A stretch of DNA of 64,000 bases from Pseudomonas sp. SLFW (GCF_009905615.1 NZ_JAAAKW010000009.1:186001-250000); one strand, 5' to 3'. Numbered from the stretch's first letter, positions 1-9,405 are shown. Numbers and translations are program-made. Notes: generated by a model from the sequence alone, not told the origin.

Positions 1-2255
1 TTTTCAGTGAACCCTTTAACGGGGCGCCCCAGCTCCTTGGCAATCTCCAGTGCTGCTCCGTTCTTGCCGCCCCAGCACGACAGCAGTACGAAGGTTTCGT
101 CCGCTGGATAATTCAGCGCTTTCAGCCTTGGCGCGATGAAATCCCTGGCAATGTCCGCTGCCCTTGCGACCTTGCCATCAGGCCCCATCAACAGCGCGCG
201 GAGTGGGTCCCCATGGGTAAGCAATGCCGCTTGGTTCGTTCCTCGGTAGGTTTCGATGAATCCCACGTCCACGGCCCGGGATGTGCCCTGATAGATCACT
301 TCGCTGTTGCCGAGCCGACCGGGTTTGGGGGACCAGTTGGTTTTAAGGTCCATCGCCCGTTGCTGCGCGCCCGCATTTCGCAAACTGTGCATCTTCAGGC
401 CTATCCCTGCGCCAGCCAGACCGGTGACCAGCGAGATGCCCCCCAGAATCCCTGCCGCCGATCCCCCATGCCCACTGATTTCCAGCGCGAGGCTCGCGAC
501 GCCGGTGGTGAGGGACACGACATCCAGTGTCGCAGCGGCAAGGCAGGCGATCTGTGCAGTCGACAGCGTCGAGGTCGCGCTGAATAACGCACCCGCAATC
601 GGCAGCGCTGCCTGAAGACCGGGAATGAGTGCTATCGCCGAGAGGGCAAGACCCGCCCCCGCCAGTGCATAACTCACCCAGCTGTGTCCGTCGGGATCGA
701 CACGATTGACCGGATCGCCGGCACAGTAGGCATAGGGGTTGATCCCACCCGCACCGAAGGGGCTTTCGCTGTCCGGCGCCAGGAAACACATCAGCACTGG
801 ATCGTACGGGCGGTGCCCGCCGGGGATGTACCAGCCGGTCAGCGGCTCGCGTCGTTCTCCCGCAAAACCGAACGGCACTTGCGCTGCATCCAGGGCTTGA
901 GCACCGTGCGCGGTGTACCCAAGGGTTCGAATGGCACTGTCGGCTTCCATGCGCACGGTGCCCTGACCGTCGGTGCCGAGAAGGGTGGTCTTGCGCATTC
1001 CTTCGGTGACCTTGTTCACCGCGAACAACGAGTGGTCGTCGCCAATGAGCTGCAGGCTGTCTTCACCCGTCTGTTCATGCGTGAGCTGGTCGGCGCTGAA
1101 GAAGCTGCGGGTCAACGTATCGTCAATCTGCCGGTCAACCAGTCGCCCTCGGGGATCGTAACGATAGGCACAGGCGCGGCCTTCGTGGCTCACTTCAGTC
1201 AGGCGGCCCTGGGTGTCCCATTTCATGCTGCGACCCAGGCTGTCGCCAATGACCCGGCCACAATCGTCATACGTCAGCGTGACCGAGGATGGCCAGGATT
1301 CATGAGTGTGTGTGACGCTCACCAATTTCGTCGGATCACCTTCGGCGTAGCTGAAGACGGCTTCATCCTGGGTGTCGTCGGCAAACGTGTTGAGCACCGT
1401 TTCGTAGCCATTCAGCACATTGAAGGTGAAGACCTGCTCGACAATCCGGTTGCCATAGGGATCTTGGGGGGCCGCTTGCGCATTGGCGGTGTATTGCACC
1501 AGCCGGTCACGGTTATCGTATTCGAACGTTTCTTCCCCGACGTGCTCGCCGTCGTTCCACGTGCGCGAGATGACTTGGTCCCGTGCCGAATAGCCCAGCG
1601 TCTGAGTCACGGCACGAGGTGCACCGTCTTCAGCGTCAGGGTCGGGGGTGATGGCGAACGTCCGGGTGCGTTCCCGTCCGAGCGTGTCGTAAGTGATGGA
1701 AGTGGTCAGGGTGCGCGCGCTGTCAGGGTCCGAAACCTCGACACTGATCAGACGAGAGAGTCCGTCGTAGGCGTAGCGCGTTTCGATGCTGCCCACGCGG
1801 GTCAGCTTCACACGACCAGCCTCATCGAATTCGCGTCGATGAGTGATGCCCTGTGCGTCGTCAAAACCTTGCAGCAGGCCCGCGACTGAATATTTCCAGT
1901 GGGTGGTGTGGGTGGTGTCGTCGACGACCCACTCATCGCTCAAGGCTTGCCCTGACGGGGTATAAGCGAACGACTGAATGCCCCGTTCTCCGCTGGCGCT
2001 GGCGAGTTGGCCGATGTCTGCCTGATACGCCATCTGCACGGGCGTTTCATCCTGCCCCAGAACGCTCAGCAGTTGATGATTGAGGTTTTTTTCGTAGGTG
2101 AAGGCGATTTCCCGGCCGTCGGCCAGAGTGTTGCCCGACGGGGCAAGCTGTTCATTGATGTAATGAAAACGTGTGGTATGCCCCCCGACCTCTACGGTGA
2201 GCTGACGGCCCAGGCCGTCGAAGGTCTGCCGACCTATGATGATGGGTGTGTTCAT
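1..2255 (-). CDS. RHS-repeat protein, C-terminal half with core and toxin-like tip (partial)
   Basis: The frame is open from ATG at 2255 to the window edge (751 codons, no stop). An AAGGA ribosome site lies 9 nt before this ATG. The product begins with YD/RHS repeats (FDGLGRQL, YDGLSRL, YDTLGRER, YDNRDRL, YDPRGRL) and reaches an RHS core end (PFGAGGINPYAYCAGDPVN followed by RVDPDG) at about + 690-760. Hydrophobic segments follow (about + 400-680), then a tip with LLTHGDP and VLLSCWGG. RHS cores form a cocoon around a C-terminal effector and release it by autoproteolysis. The His and Cys motifs resemble clan CD cysteine peptidases, which is inference only. This frame is the same as that of the upstream RHS gene, from which it is separated by one TGA and 26 codons. 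The end of the tip and any immunity gene lie outside the window. Confidence 0.85.
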   Translation of the reverse strand, partial: MNTPIIIGRQTFDGLGRQLTVEVGGHTTRFHYINEQLAPSGNTLADGREIAFTYEKNLNHQLLSVLGQDETPVQMAYQADIGQLASASGERGIQSFAYTPSGQALSDEWVVDDTTHTTHWKYSVAGLLQGFDDAQGITHRREFDEAGRVKLTRVGSIETRYAYDGLSRLISVEVSDPDSARTLTTSITYDTLGRERTRTFAITPDPDAEDGAPRAVTQTLGYSARDQVISRTWNDGEHVGEETFEYDNRDRLVQYTANAQAAPQDPYGNRIVEQVFTFNVLNGYETVLNTFADDTQDEAVFSYAEGDPTKLVSVTHTHESWPSSVTLTYDDCGRVIGDSLGRSMKWDTQGRLTEVSHEGRACAYRYDPRGRLVDRQIDDTLTRSFFSADQLTHEQTGEDSLQLIGDDHSLFAVNKVTEGMRKTTLLGTDGQGTVRMEADSAIRTLGYTAHGAQALDAAQVPFGFAGERREPLTGWYIPGGHRPYDPVLMCFLAPDSESPFGAGGINPYAYCAGDPVNRVDPDGHSWVSYALAGAGLALSAIALIPGLQAALPIAGALFSATSTLSTAQIACLAAATLDVVSLTTGVASLALEISGHGGSAAGILGGISLVTGLAGAGIGLKMHSLRNAGAQQRAMDLKTNWSPKPGRLGNSEVIYQGTSRAVDVGFIETYRGTNQAALLTHGDPLRALLMGPDGKVARAADIARDFIAPRLKALNYPADETFVLLSCWGGKNGAALEIAKELGRPVKGFTE

Positions 2256-2333
2256 GGTTTCCGATCCTTGGAAGGACGGGGTCGATGCCGGTGGCACCTC
2301 CCCCGACTGAACGTAAAGGGATGTCGATTCCGC

Positions 2334-4934
2334 TCACGCCTCCGGCGCGGTCACGGCAACGGACTCTGGATGGTTATCATCGCTATGCTGCGCGTAGGTC
2401 CAGTTGACGACCGTGCCATCCGGCAGCGTCTGCTCAAGGAGACGACCGTAGAAGTCGAGGCGTTGGAGGGTGACACGGTCGTCTTCACCTTCGATCTGAA
2501 GGCGAGTCTCGAACACTCTGTCCAGTCCGTCCCGAGCCCACCGTGTGGTGCGGATCAGCGTATCGCCCGTGTCATAGAGCTGTTCCTGAATCACGCTGCC
2601 CGCGGCGTTGAAGAGGCTGACCTTGCTTGGCCCCTTTGTGTCGCCATTCGCCTGCCACTGTTTGATGGTCAGTTTCGCCGGATTATGTTCGGTGCGCGTT
2701 TGCACACCATCGGGTGTCGTAACGCAGCAGGTCTGGCCCCAGTCGTCGTACTCGGTGGTCGTGGTGAGAGGCAGCGCGGTCACCGAGGCGGGATCGTTTT
2801 CATCGCGTAGCCAGTCGGTCTGGGTTTCGCTGATCACTCGGCCCTCGACATCAAACACCGTGCGTACGATCTCCCGAAATTCACCCGGCGCATGGTCGAG
2901 GTCTTCCAGTTCGACCCGAACGGTGCGGCCTTCGCCATCGAGCCACTGGCGGCGGCGTTGGCCGGTGGCATGGGTGTGTTCGATCATGACCGGTTTTTCG
3001 TCACCGGTTCGTGCGGCCAACGCGACCTTGTCACCGACGTGATAGGTGGTGGTACGCGTGGCTTTATAGCGGCTGTCGTCGGCGGTAACCGCCAGTGTGA
3101 CGCGCCCCAGTTCGTCGTACTCATAACGGCTCAGCACGCCCGCCAGAGAGCGGTCCCGGGTCATTTGCCCAGTCGTCAGGGAGCGTGCGCTGTCCTGGCT
3201 CTGGCGCACGGTTTCTGTCTCTTCGAAGCCTGTGATGCTGACATGTGTGCTCAGTTCATCGCCGGTCAGTTCGTAGCGGTAGTGGGTTGTGGTGGCTTTG
3301 TCGTTGAGTGTCGTTACGGTACGTTGCAGTCGCGCGTAACCATCGCCTTCCGAGACGTAGGTCTGCACGGTGGTTTCCATCAGCCGGGCAAGGGTCTCGT
3401 CACGGGTGTGCTCGCTTTCCACCAGCACGAGAGCCGGTTCGCCTTCGATCAGCGAATTCAGCGAGGTGTACGTGTAGGCCGTGGAGACTTCGCTCGCGCC
3501 GCCATGACCTCCATCTTCGAGTGGAGCGGGTTTTACGGTTTTCTTCTTGAGGTACCGGACCATGCCCAACGCATTGGCCGGGCAACCCTCAGCGCCTTCG
3601 GCCGGATAATATTCGCTGTGCTCTTCGACGCCTGCGGGTGAGCGGGTAAACACCAGATTGCCGGATTCATCGTAGCGGTACTCAGTCGTTGCGCTGCGTT
3701 GCGCGCCGTGTTCATCGGTATGCGTGACGGTCTGTGCGTGAGGCAGTTGGCACCACGCCGGTTGGTCGGCCCAGTGTGTGTCGGGCTCGATGCCGAAGGT
3801 GGTTTGCGTGTGGACTTCGCACTGTCCCCGTTTGACGACCTCCGAGGTCAGCAGGTGGAAACGGTTCCAGGTGCGGGTGATGGTCGAGAGGGTATTGCCG
3901 TCGGGATCGGTCTGGGTTTCCACCACCTCGTAATCGTAATCCTGTTCGACCTCGTAGAGGTTGTCCCGGCCCTGTTGCCAGTCGAATGCCTGATCGCTGC
4001 CATAACCCAGATAGTTATGCGCGCTGGACCACTCATAACTGCGGGTCAGCTCGGTATCGGGGTTCCCGGCTGAGTGTTTCCACTCGGCGACACGAGGCAG
4101 AACGGCAAAAGGCGCGCCCTCTCGAAGCTGATGACCGAACTCTCCCGTGGCCCAGGTCACGGCGTCCGAGGCGCCCAACGGGCTGGTGAGTGCTGTAGGG
4201 AGCAGCAGGTGGTTCTGATCGTCCAGGGCGTGATGCTCGTATTCGATGCCAAACGGCACCTCGATGCCTGGCAAATACACATCGCTCAGCGTGTCGTTGG
4301 CCAGTTGCAGACGCAGGGTCCGGGCTTCGGACTCCGGCACGATGAAGCGCACCTCACCCTCGTCACTTTCGACCTGCAGCAAGGTGCGGGACTCGTCGCG
4401 GATGCGGTCGAGGATGAAGTCTTCGTTGGCGAACGCCGACCACTCCACGAACAGGCGGCGACCTTCGGGGCTGCGGATTTCGCTGACCAGAAAGCGCGAG
4501 CTGTCCTGTTGCTGTGTCAGGAATTCGGTTTGACCGGTTTTATGATCGATCCGAAAAACGCTCTCGCTCTCACAGGTCACGACCATGGACTTGATCTTGG
4601 CATCGAGCAGCACCAGCTCGCTGCCGGCAGAGAGGTCGGATCTTTCCATGTCAATGGCGAAACGCTCGCCTGATGAAAGGCTCAACGTGGGCGCATCCTG
4701 ATGGAGGTTGATTTCGCTCAGGTCCAGAGACCAGCCAAATCCATAGCCCCGATTGCGGGTGGAACCCAGCACACCGAAGGACAGGGTGGGCGACAAGGCA
4801 GGGCCGGCGAGATGATTGGCGGGGATCAACGGCAGTTTAAACGCCAATGTGAATTGGCCGGTGCGAGCATCGACACCGGTTTTGATAAAGTCCATGAAAT
4901 TCGTGGCTTGGGTGTGCAATGTATCTAGAGACAT
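2334..4934 (-). CDS. RHS-repeat protein, N-terminal half
   Basis: This encodes 866 residues from ATG 4934 (MSLDTLHTQATNFMDF). An ATG 69 nt further upstream is in frame but gives an extension unlike the family. The N-terminal part (GVDARTGQF, LPLIPANHLAGPALSP, GYGFGWSL) is the conserved opening of Pseudomonas RHS/TccC-like proteins. Many YD-type repeats follow (YDESGNLV, YDELGRV, DVEGRV, YDDWGQ, DFYGRL). Translation stops at TGA 2334-2336, just after a segment (DGTVVNWTYAQHSDDNHPES) that normally continues into further repeats and the core. This piece alone therefore lacks the core and effector. It is either the first half of a split gene or a nonsense-interrupted one. It follows two small proteins on the same strand, so it is probably in the same transcription unit. 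Confidence 0.85.
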   Translation of the reverse strand: MSLDTLHTQATNFMDFIKTGVDARTGQFTLAFKLPLIPANHLAGPALSPTLSFGVLGSTRNRGYGFGWSLDLSEINLHQDAPTLSLSSGERFAIDMERSDLSAGSELVLLDAKIKSMVVTCESESVFRIDHKTGQTEFLTQQQDSSRFLVSEIRSPEGRRLFVEWSAFANEDFILDRIRDESRTLLQVESDEGEVRFIVPESEARTLRLQLANDTLSDVYLPGIEVPFGIEYEHHALDDQNHLLLPTALTSPLGASDAVTWATGEFGHQLREGAPFAVLPRVAEWKHSAGNPDTELTRSYEWSSAHNYLGYGSDQAFDWQQGRDNLYEVEQDYDYEVVETQTDPDGNTLSTITRTWNRFHLLTSEVVKRGQCEVHTQTTFGIEPDTHWADQPAWCQLPHAQTVTHTDEHGAQRSATTEYRYDESGNLVFTRSPAGVEEHSEYYPAEGAEGCPANALGMVRYLKKKTVKPAPLEDGGHGGASEVSTAYTYTSLNSLIEGEPALVLVESEHTRDETLARLMETTVQTYVSEGDGYARLQRTVTTLNDKATTTHYRYELTGDELSTHVSITGFEETETVRQSQDSARSLTTGQMTRDRSLAGVLSRYEYDELGRVTLAVTADDSRYKATRTTTYHVGDKVALAARTGDEKPVMIEHTHATGQRRRQWLDGEGRTVRVELEDLDHAPGEFREIVRTVFDVEGRVISETQTDWLRDENDPASVTALPLTTTTEYDDWGQTCCVTTPDGVQTRTEHNPAKLTIKQWQANGDTKGPSKVSLFNAAGSVIQEQLYDTGDTLIRTTRWARDGLDRVFETRLQIEGEDDRVTLQRLDFYGRLLEQTLPDGTVVNWTYAQHSDDNHPESVAVTAPEA

Positions 4935-5024
4935 ATTCTGGTCACTCTGAAGTCGGCTTGAAAGTTCGGGGCGTGCGTGCTCCGCAACAGGAGAGGCACG
5001 CACGCGTTCCTGAACTTAAAATGA

Positions 5025-5935
5025 TCAGATCACAATGAAGTCAATAAGATTTCCATTGCTTGCCTGGGTCATTTCAATGGTGTGTTCATTGCCATACTGA
5101 TCAAGAAGGCCCCACCGGGACGTCGCGTTTTGCGCGCCAAATAGTGTCACGGGGCCAAAGGTCTTGATTCGGATAAAGACCATGCTGCCCGGGCGCCGGT
5201 GTACGGAGAGGTCAGTCGTGGGGGCCTTGAATTTTCTGCGGTCGCTGACCTCGAAAGCCAAGTGGGTATAACTTCTGGGTTCACCGTCAGCGAACCAGCC
5301 GTTATCTTCTATCGTTTCCTGGTAGTAAGGGTTGCCTGATCCTGGGCCATAAGGGATTGACGCGACCAGTCGCAGATTGCGGCCTTTTAGATACAGCTGA
5401 TAGACGTCATAGTCCCAGTCGGTGGCGTTGACGGTGTGTTCGTAATTGTCTTCAACCTCAAATGCAAAATCATCGCGGTTCAGCCGCCGAGGCGTCAGGG
5501 TTTCGAGGGTGATGGACGAGTTGAACTTGCTGGTATGGCTGACGTATTGCGTTTCGTCATCCTTACTGATCGCGGCATAGACTACGTCCAGAGAACCACC
5601 GGATCGGGTCGATGAAACGTAGAATCTGCGACGTCGTGAGTTGGCTTCTAGCAATGCACCTGGGGCCAGGCCGGTGTCTGCATAATATTCAAAGCGTTTG
5701 TCACGCTCGGTAGACATCTGCAGTTCGCCGCTCAGTTCCTGATACTGGCCATCGTCATCGAGTGTGACCAGGCGAATGCTGTCCAGTTGCTCTTCAGAGA
5801 TGATCACGCCAGCTTTGGGGTGAGGCTCACGGACACTTCAAGTTGATGGCGTCCATTGCCAAAGACCTTGTTCGAGTTCGAGCTGACTTTGACGTCGAAT
5901 CGGGTAATCCAATGGGTATCGTTTGCAGGGTTCAT
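5025..5935 (-). pseudogene. RHS-associated unknown protein, copy 2, frameshifted
   Basis: I do not recognise a family with a known function. Reading starts at ATG 5935 (MNPANDTHWITRF) behind a good AAGGAAGG site and stops at TGA 5804-5806. The rest of the protein (from GVIISEEQLDSIRLV) continues in the -1 frame to 5025. Joined, the two parts give about 303 residues that align end to end with the intact copy at 6081-7019: shared PANDT.W, NSNKVF, SVTPKAG/SLTPKAG, EEQL.SIRLV.LDDDG, SSTR, ISKDDET.YV, SRWGLLDQYGN. The break lies at ACCCCAAAGC, where the intact copy reads ACG CCC AAA GCG. Loss of one C from a run of five is the simplest cause. The site (C CCA AAG) also fits a -1 slippery heptamer. 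No stop other than the frame break is present. Confidence 0.75.
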
Positions 5936-6080
5936 TTTTAACCTTCCTTGGTTATTGAAGACGACTGCTGAGCAGTCAGTGTGAACAGTGAGAAATGACA
6001 CAGGCGCTCATGGAGTTCTTGCGCCCAGCGCGCGCCATGCTTGTGAGAGATGACACGTCCTGAATGCGATGAAGTCGGGC

Positions 6081-7019
6081 TTAACTCGTGACTGTAAAGT
6101 CAAGCAGGTTGCCGTCGCCTTTTTGAGTCATGTCGATTTGATAGTGATTGCCGTATTGATCGAGCAAGCCCCAACGGCTGCCGCTATTCCTCAAGGAGGT
6201 CGGGCGGTCTTCACCGATCAACTTAAGCCGTACAAAATTCATGGTGCCTGCAGTTTTGTTGACGGCAATACGGGTGCCTCTATAGATCAGGCTGGCTTCA
6301 GGCCCCACTTCAAAAGCAACGTGGTAGTAGGTTTTGTAGCGGCGCCGGTGCGCATGAATGGGCCCGGAGAAAGAGGGGGGCGGTGTGACATCGATACTTT
6401 TACTGTAATAAGCCTGGCCACTGGCGACGCCGTCGGCGATGGAGTCGACGATTCTGTACTGCTGATCCTTGAATCTCAGATGGTAAATATCGAAGTCGGC
6501 GGCAACGCCATCCAGGGTCACATTGAGCGTGTCGTCGCCCCAGAACGTGAAATCCTCGCGTGTCAGCCGTGGACGCGCGACCGTTTCAATGAGCACTTCG
6601 GAGTTGAACCGGCTGGTGCCCGTGACGTAGTGAGTCTCGTCGTCCTTGCTGATGCGCGCATAAAGGGTGTCATGTGTGCCAGCGGGGCGAGTCGATGACA
6701 CGTAGATTTTCCTGCGAAACGTGCCCGACTCAAGCTCCAGCTTCCTGAAAGACCTACCGCCTGGAAAGTATTCGAATCGCTCGTCACGTTCATTGGAAGC
6801 GCTCAAATCGCCTTCGAGTTCCTTGTAGTGACCGTCATCGTCCAAAATGACCAGCCGGATACTGTTCAGTTGCTCCTCAGTGACTTCCTGCCCCGCTTTG
6901 GGCGTGACGCTGACCGAGATCTGCAGTTGCTGAAAGCCATTGTTGAATACTTTGTTCGAGCTGTTGGTAATACGAACTTTGAAACCAGTGAGCCAGTTTG
7001 TGTCGTTTGCTGGAGTCAT
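6081..7019 (-). CDS. RHS-associated protein of unknown function, copy 1 (intact)
   Basis: This encodes 312 residues, starting at ATG 7019 (MTPANDTNWLTGFKVRITN). I preferred it to the ATG at 7031 because GGATGGTTAAC lies just before it, in the same place as the ribosome site of its paralogue at 5935. No signal peptide or membrane segment is visible. The sequence is rich in alternating polar and hydrophobic stretches and ends in SRWGLLDQYGNHYQIDM, which suggests a beta-rich soluble fold (inference). I know no function for it. Because it is duplicated in tandem directly upstream of an RHS gene on the same strand, it is probably a partner of that toxin (chaperone, adaptor or co-delivered protein), but nothing in the sequence decides between these. 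Confidence 0.75.
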   Translation of the reverse strand: MTPANDTNWLTGFKVRITNSSNKVFNNGFQQLQISVSVTPKAGQEVTEEQLNSIRLVILDDDGHYKELEGDLSASNERDERFEYFPGGRSFRKLELESGTFRRKIYVSSTRPAGTHDTLYARISKDDETHYVTGTSRFNSEVLIETVARPRLTREDFTFWGDDTLNVTLDGVAADFDIYHLRFKDQQYRIVDSIADGVASGQAYYSKSIDVTPPPSFSGPIHAHRRRYKTYYHVAFEVGPEASLIYRGTRIAVNKTAGTMNFVRLKLIGEDRPTSLRNSGSRWGLLDQYGNHYQIDMTQKGDGNLLDFTVTS

Positions 7020-7361
7020 GCCGTTAACCATCCATGGTTGTTGAGGTGACTACAGAATAGGCAGGGAGGCGCCTGCTCAGTGATATACATATTTATATCG
7101 GGGTGCAGGCATTATCACCGGATATTTCATATGCGCCCTGCGCAGGCTGCGACCCTTTTTTGTGCTCCGGCGCACGCCGCGCATTGCCCTGACTGCTGAA
7201 TGCCATCAACATCCACACCGGACACATTGGCGAACGTTCCCGTTTCCTCTACATTGGAAGCCTTGCCAGACGATTGAGATGCCTGCCGTTTTCCATGGTA
7301 GGCACGACCGGCCAGCGGTGCACCGCAGATTGACCTTGCCGGACAGGACGACCTTCACCCC
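7020..7361. other. Intergenic region between the RHS locus and the GGDEF gene
   Basis: This 342-nt divergent spacer must hold the promoters for the minus-strand RHS locus and the plus-strand cyclase. An AT-rich stretch at about 7080-7130 (gatatacatatttatatc and gatatttcatatg) stands out from the GC-rich surroundings and is the likely promoter or MvaT-binding area. I see no RNA gene or convincing small gene. Confidence 0.5.
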
Positions 7362-8483
7362 ATGATGAACCAACCTCATATAGACGGATCTATCCAGCGC
7401 CTGCGGTTCAAGCGTTTTGCATTGGCCGCAGGCACGTATGTGTTGCTGATCGCGCTGGTCTGGGTGGCGTATTGCGCGGGTTACTACGAGGCCAATTTCT
7501 TCAGCCTTTGGCTTGCCACGGTCCTGGTGCTGCTGTCACAGGGCGTCATGAGCCTGGTATTTTTCGGCGAGTACAACAAACGCTTCAAAGACCCCAGCCT
7601 GACCGAGTTCCAAGTGCTGATGGGGTTGGGCTGGCAAACCTTTCTGTTGGCGCATCTGGGCCCGGCCCGGGGCACGTTTCTGGTGCTCTACGTACTGGTG
7701 CTGCTGTTCGGCCTGTTTCATCTCCCGCCGAAGGTCTTCACTCGTTGCGCCGTCCTCGCCTTGACGGGCTTCATCGGGCTCAACCTGTGGGATGCCTTTC
7801 AGGATGACCTTGCCGATCCAGGCCTGGCGGCCTTGCAAGCCTGTGCGTTGTTCATCGTGCTGGCGTGGCTGTGCCTGTATGCGCGTTTCGTGCAGAGTTC
7901 GCGGCAACGCATGCATCAACACCGCATCACCTTGCAGGCCCACCAGGAAACCTTGCGCGGGATGATGTTTCAGCTGGAAGAGCTGGCATCCACCGATGAA
8001 CTGACCAATTTGTTCAATCGGCGTCACTTTCTGCGTCTGGCCACCCGAGAGCTGGAAACGATGGACGGTTCGTACACGGAAGGGTTGGCCTTGATCGACA
8101 TGGATCATTTCAAGCGGGTCAACGACGTGTTGGGCCATGCCGCAGGCGACCGGGTGTTGCAGGTGTTCGCGGCTACCGCGACGGAATGCCTGCGCGCAGA
8201 TGACATTCTGGCCCGCTACGGTGGCGAAGAGTTCGTGTTGTTGATCCCCCGCTGCACTCGGACCCAGTTGGTCGAATGCTGTGAGCGCGTACGTTTGGCG
8301 TTCGAACAGGTGGTCATTCCCGAGTTGCCAGGACTGGAACTGAGCCTCTCGGTCGGCATGACCCTCGTCGAGCGCGATGATGATATGGACAGCGCCTTGC
8401 AGCGTGCCGATCAGGCGCTCTATCGCGCCAAGCATCAGGGTCGAAACCGTTGCCATGGCGCATGGGAATCTGTTGATGCCTGA
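7362..8483 (+). CDS. Membrane diguanylate cyclase (SadC-like)
   Basis: This 373-residue protein makes c-di-GMP from two GTP at the inner membrane. Residues 1-180 contain about five or six hydrophobic segments, followed by a short coiled linker (190-210). A GGDEF domain begins at STDELTNLFNRRHF, with the active-site GGEEF at 287-291. An inhibitory I-site RADD (278-281) lies five residues before it, so product inhibition is expected. The neighbours, an overlapping ferredoxin reductase and convergent pykA, match the place of sadC (PA4332) in P. aeruginosa, where SadC promotes surface attachment. This copy seems shorter than that protein as I remember it, so I give no symbol. A second in-frame ATG lies at 7365. 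Confidence 0.9.
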   Translation: MMNQPHIDGSIQRLRFKRFALAAGTYVLLIALVWVAYCAGYYEANFFSLWLATVLVLLSQGVMSLVFFGEYNKRFKDPSLTEFQVLMGLGWQTFLLAHLGPARGTFLVLYVLVLLFGLFHLPPKVFTRCAVLALTGFIGLNLWDAFQDDLADPGLAALQACALFIVLAWLCLYARFVQSSRQRMHQHRITLQAHQETLRGMMFQLEELASTDELTNLFNRRHFLRLATRELETMDGSYTEGLALIDMDHFKRVNDVLGHAAGDRVLQVFAATATECLRADDILARYGGEEFVLLIPRCTRTQLVECCERVRLAFEQVVIPELPGLELSLSVGMTLVERDDDMDSALQRADQALYRAKHQGRNRCHGAWESVDA

Positions 8484-9405
8484 TCTGCGTGCGGGAGATC
8501 GACAGTGGTCGGTCGCCTCGGGGAGCAATTTGCTCGACTCGCTGAATCAGGCAGGGCTGTCCGTTCCTTACAGCTGTCGGGCGGGCAGTTGTCACGCCTG
8601 TCTCGTGCGTTGTCTTCGCGGTGAGCCGCAGGATGCTTTGCCTGAGGCGCTGGACGCCCGCAAGCGCGAGCAGGGCTGGCGTCTGGCGTGTCAGTGTCGG
8701 GTCGTGGACGATCTGGACGTTGAAATCTTCGACCCGAAACGCGACGGTTCACCGGCTCGGGTCAGCGGGGCGGACTGGTTAAGCCCCTCGGTCCTGCGCC
8801 TTCGCCTTGAACCCGAGCGGCCTTTGCGCTATCGCGCCGGGCAGCATCTGGTGCTGTGGACCGCGAGCGGCATTGCGCGCCCTTATTCGCTGGCGAGCGT
8901 GCCGGGAGACGACGCTGCGCTGGAGTTTCATATCGATTGCAGCAAACCCGGCGCTTTCGCTGACGTTGCTCGCACCCTGATGCCGGGCGACGTCATCCGA
9001 CTGGGCGAACTGCGGGGTGGGGCCTTGCACTACGACCCTGACTGGCAAGCACGGCCGCTCTGGCTATTTGCTGCCGGGACCGGGTTGGGGCCTTTGTGGG
9101 GGATTTTGCGCGAAGCGTTGAACGCTGGGCATCAAGGGCCGATTCGGGTCATGCACGTGGCGCGTGAGCATTATTTTGCTGACGCGCTTGAGGCTCTTGC
9201 GCAGGAACATAGCCAGATACAGGTTGAGCTGGTCAATGCCGAGCAGGCTCAAACCACGCTTGCAGGCATGCGCCTCGGCTCACGACAAACCGTTGCCCTG
9301 GTTTGCGGATCGCCCGCCAGCGTCGAGCTGTTCTCCAAACGCCTGTTCATCGCCGGTTTGCCACGCGGGCAGTTGCTGGCGGATGTGTTTCTCGAAAAGG
9401 CTTGA
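8476..9405 (+). CDS. Iron-sulfur-binding ferredoxin reductase
   Basis: This 309-residue protein probably transfers electrons between NAD(P)H and an unknown partner. The N-terminal 90 residues are a plant-type 2Fe-2S ferredoxin with Cys34, Cys39, Cys42 and Cys72 (CX4CX2CX29C). Next comes an FAD domain with RPYSLAS, then an NAD-binding domain with AAGTGLGPLWG. I chose ATG 8476 because it gives the usual family start (MPDLRAGDRQWSV). Its first 8 nt (ATGCCTGA) overlap the stop of the cyclase, which implies translational coupling. An ATG at 8455 is an alternative. The physiological substrate is unknown. Confidence 0.88.
   Translation: MPDLRAGDRQWSVASGSNLLDSLNQAGLSVPYSCRAGSCHACLVRCLRGEPQDALPEALDARKREQGWRLACQCRVVDDLDVEIFDPKRDGSPARVSGADWLSPSVLRLRLEPERPLRYRAGQHLVLWTASGIARPYSLASVPGDDAALEFHIDCSKPGAFADVARTLMPGDVIRLGELRGGALHYDPDWQARPLWLFAAGTGLGPLWGILREALNAGHQGPIRVMHVAREHYFADALEALAQEHSQIQVELVNAEQAQTTLAGMRLGSRQTVALVCGSPASVELFSKRLFIAGLPRGQLLADVFLEKA

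Noticed and set aside
2152..2337. Small separate gene in the RHS spacer in another frame
   Set aside because: Its product is His/Arg-rich and the segment is better explained as the spacer and start of the downstream RHS half.
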